From Gemmatimonadota bacterium (lineage in GTDB: Bacteria; Gemmatimonadota; Gemmatimonadetes; Gemmatimonadales; Gemmatimonadaceae), in assembly GCA_026387935.1 (NCBI GenBank), contig JAPLKU010000017.1, positions 1-32,372 of the forward strand: a stretch of 32,372 nucleotides of DNA. The letters are read 5' to 3'. Positions 30,776 to 32,372 of the stretch are shown piece by piece; the first letter of the stretch is position 1; the number at the start of each line of letters is the position of its first letter. The notes under the pieces were generated by a model. The model did not search any database. It was given only the letters and a program-made list of their open reading frames with translations, and was not told the DNA's origin. A program made the translations under genes and the position numbers.

Positions 30776-31486
30776 TTACCCTACGGACTGATCGTCAATA
30801 TGTGCCACGAACTTCATTAATCCGGCGTGGAACCCACCGAGAACGGCATCCAGTTCGGACTTTGGAATTTCCGCTGTTCCGCGCCGTTGTCCCAGTGCCG
30901 CTGCAAAAGGCCCGGAGTCGAACCCAGCCAGCGATCCGGCCTGTGTGCACACCGCGACGGCCTCAGCCGCTGGATCGGCCCCGGAAAGGCGAATCCCGGC
31001 CCGAAAGAGCGCCACCGCCCGGCTGGCCTGCGCCCCCAACAGTGCCCGCTGCTGCTTGGCGTCACGGCCGACCGCCGCGATGCCGCCCCGCACGGCCAGC
31101 AGCATGGCCAAAGCCTCGTACTCCAGTTGGCTCCGAATGTCCGCATCACTGATCGACGCACGCGGCATCACCGCGAACCCGCCCGCCGCATGGAGCACAC
31201 GATTCCTGTCCGCAATATCGGCATGCTCGATCGCGAACACATCCGCGCTCGACTTCCACTCGGCGTCGGTCATGGTCAGCGGCACGGCGTTCCCAGCCTC
31301 CTGCCACGACCGGCCAATCGCGCCCGACGCCTGGAGCGCCTTCACGTCAAGTGCGCGGACTACAACCAGGACGTTGTGCCCGGATTTCGCGGCGGGATCC
31401 GTCGCAGTGGATCCGTACACGACCACGCCGAGCAGCGCGTCACCATGCGCAGCCTTGAGTTGGGTGACCAGTTCGTCGAGTGTCAT
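30776..31486 (-). CDS. Nucleotidyltransferase-fold protein lacking catalytic aspartates
   Basis: A 236-aa cytoplasmic protein, no signal peptide. The N-terminus resembles the minimal nucleotidyltransferase fold: LGVVVYGSTATDPAAKSGHNVLVVV, where G25-S26 matches the GS motif, but the following strand, normally D-x-D/E, reads SGHNVLVVV (35-43) with no acidic pair. It is thus probably inactive. The rest (about 60-236) is helical, with a hydrophobic AGIRLSG-AD stretch, compatible with a substrate-binding helical bundle. ATG 31486 is backed by a Shine-Dalgarno (AAGAGGAA, 31499-31492). The frame is open to 31780, but that part is antisense-like Arg/Gly-rich sequence and overlaps the TPM gene. It sits between the TPM and lemA genes, suggesting a shared role; what it does is unknown. 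Confidence 0.8.
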   Translation of the reverse strand: MTLDELVTQLKAAHGDALLGVVVYGSTATDPAAKSGHNVLVVVRALDVKALQASGAIGRSWQEAGNAVPLTMTDAEWKSSADVFAIEHADIADRNRVLHAAGGFAVMPRASISDADIRSQLEYEALAMLLAVRGGIAAVGRDAKQQRALLGAQASRAVALFRAGIRLSGADPAAEAVAVCTQAGSLAGFDSGPFAAALGQRRGTAEIPKSELDAVLGGFHAGLMKFVAHIDDQSVG

Positions 31487-31491
31487 TGGTA

Positions 31492-31499
31492 TTCCTCTT
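31492..31499 (-). promoter_or_regulatory. Shine-Dalgarno AAGAGGAA of the nucleotidyltransferase-like gene
   Basis: On the minus strand AAGAGGAA ends 5 nt before ATG 31486 and decides that start. The 88-nt gap before it (31487-31574) is strongly purine-rich on this strand, with several GAAGA/AAAGAA stretches. Confidence 0.7.
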
Positions 31500-31574
31500 A
31501 AAAATCTGCCTCTTCGTTCTTTCTTTTTGTTTCTTCTTCTAGACCACCCTTCGCAGTTCTTCTTCCGGCCTCTT

Positions 31575-32372
31575 CTAAAAACTCCCGCTCGACCCGCCGC
31601 CGGAGAATCCGCCGCCGCCGCCAAAGCCGCCGAACCCTCCTCCGCCTCCGCCACCACCAAAGCCGCCGCCACCGCCCCACCGGCCGCCGCCGCCCATCGC
31701 CTGGCCAATGGCCTGTCCGAGGAGAAAGCCCATGCAGCCACTGTGCCGCCCGCGCGAAAGCAACAGCACGATGACGACAAAGAAAATCAGCGCGGAGAAG
31801 GGCGAGATGCCGCCCCCGCCAGACGGCTCGCCAGACGGCTCGCCGCGCGCGCGGCGGGTGCGAGGTGGCGCTTGGATGCCGGCCGAATCGAGCGAAAACT
31901 TGAACTCACCAGCGAAACGCTCGGCGAGTCGCGCCGTTATCAAATAGAGCGCCGCGCCGTAGTCGCGCTGCCGCTGCTGGGCGAGCAGCGCTGACGCTTC
32001 GCGACGGATATCACCGGCCACCGCGTCGGGGAGGAACCCTTCCGTGCCGTTGCCGGTCGTGATGCTGAGATAGCCGCGACCGTCCGGACTCGTTTCCTTT
32101 GGCGCGAGCAGCACCACAACGCCCGCATTTCGTTTGGCATCGCCGATCGCTGCCTTCGAGCCCACCTTCCATTCGCGGCCAATCTGCAGTGCCACGTCGC
32201 CCACCTCGCGCCCGCCAAGATCGCGCAGCGTGACGATGGCAATCTCGCCGCCGCTCTTTGCCCGCACGAACTGCGCGAGGCGCTCGATCTGATCAGCGCG
32301 CTCGGCGCTGATCACACCGGCAAAATCGCTGAGCATTCCGCGCGGTGGCGGAATGGTGAGCGCGCCCTGGGC
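31575..32372 (-). CDS. TPM-domain envelope protein, 5'-partial
   Basis: At least 265 aa in the window; the frame is open to the right edge, so the N-terminus (signal peptide) lies outside. The edge reads AQGALTIPPPRGMLSDFAGVIS, which suggests that AQ is the signal-peptide end and LTIPPPRG..DFAGV is the start of the TPM domain. An in-frame ATG at 32336 is internal to this domain and probably not the start. TPM signatures are IAIVTLRDLGGREVGDVALQIGREWKVG, GVVVLLAPKE and GYLSITTGNGTEGFLPD. A membrane helix (about SALIFFVVIVLLLS) and a Gly-rich tail ending SGGGSSGSF follow, the usual C-terminus of this family. TPM proteins are found beside LemA in many genomes; photosystem or phosphatase roles are known only for plant relatives. 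Two in-frame GEPS repeats at about 31821-31844 sit before the helix. Confidence 0.92.
   Translation of the reverse strand, partial: AQGALTIPPPRGMLSDFAGVISAERADQIERLAQFVRAKSGGEIAIVTLRDLGGREVGDVALQIGREWKVGSKAAIGDAKRNAGVVVLLAPKETSPDGRGYLSITTGNGTEGFLPDAVAGDIRREASALLAQQRQRDYGAALYLITARLAERFAGEFKFSLDSAGIQAPPRTRRARGEPSGEPSGGGGISPFSALIFFVVIVLLLSRGRHSGCMGFLLGQAIGQAMGGGGRWGGGGGFGGGGGGGGFGGFGGGGGFSGGGSSGSF

Overview
The window is a stretch of high-GC bacterial chromosome carrying housekeeping genes, with no mobile element, CRISPR array, rRNA or tRNA that I could find. Several traits point to a diderm such as a Gemmatimonadota member: PorV-type outer-membrane barrel and M30-peptidase lipoproteins, a carboxypeptidase-regulatory/TonB-plug protein, a DUF305 + LVIVD lipoprotein pair, frequent GTG starts and near-leaderless promoters. 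The phylum is my inference from gene content, not a computed placement. The first ~180 bases look foreign to the rest and may be a chimeric contig end.

Layout. (1) 1-2395: 3' part of a pyruvate-dehydrogenase-type E2 acyltransferase followed by dihydrolipoamide dehydrogenase (E3), closed by a long hairpin. (2) 2570-5060: a tight four-gene cluster of a 4-helix membrane protein with one His per helix, a Tat-exported protein with TWO Rieske [2Fe-2S] domains, a second 4-helix membrane protein, and a Tat-exported single-Rieske protein. This is the best candidate for an undescribed system. (3) 5168-7690: a long (840 aa) transketolase-family enzyme, ending at a perfect 16-bp hairpin. (4) 7775-10511 (minus): DUF305 lipoprotein then LVIVD-type propeller lipoprotein. 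(5) 10589-12486: lipB (octanoyltransferase, needed to lipoylate E2) translationally coupled to a DUF900-type alpha/beta-hydrolase lipoprotein. (6) 12504-14909 (minus): plug-domain protein then GT39-type membrane glycosyltransferase. (7) 15082-17175: UvrD/PcrA-type helicase. (8) 17172-21630 (minus): M30-type metalloprotease lipoprotein, PorV-like barrel and predicted aminopeptidase, all overlapping by 4 nt. (9) 21685-30063: dnaE-accA-ricT-metG-M23 peptidase, a compact unit with gaps of 12 nt or less, ended by a bidirectional terminator. (10) 30127-32372 (minus): TPM-domain protein (5' end outside the window), a degenerate nucleotidyltransferase-fold protein, and a LemA lipoprotein.

How it fits together: E2, E3 and LipB are parts of lipoate-dependent 2-oxoacid oxidation. 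The Rieske cluster lies between E3 and a thiamine-dependent enzyme and looks like an envelope redox module. Several of the other genes serve the cell envelope (barrel, proteases, M23 hydrolase, TPM/LemA, GT39). No gene-free stretch exceeds 300 bases.
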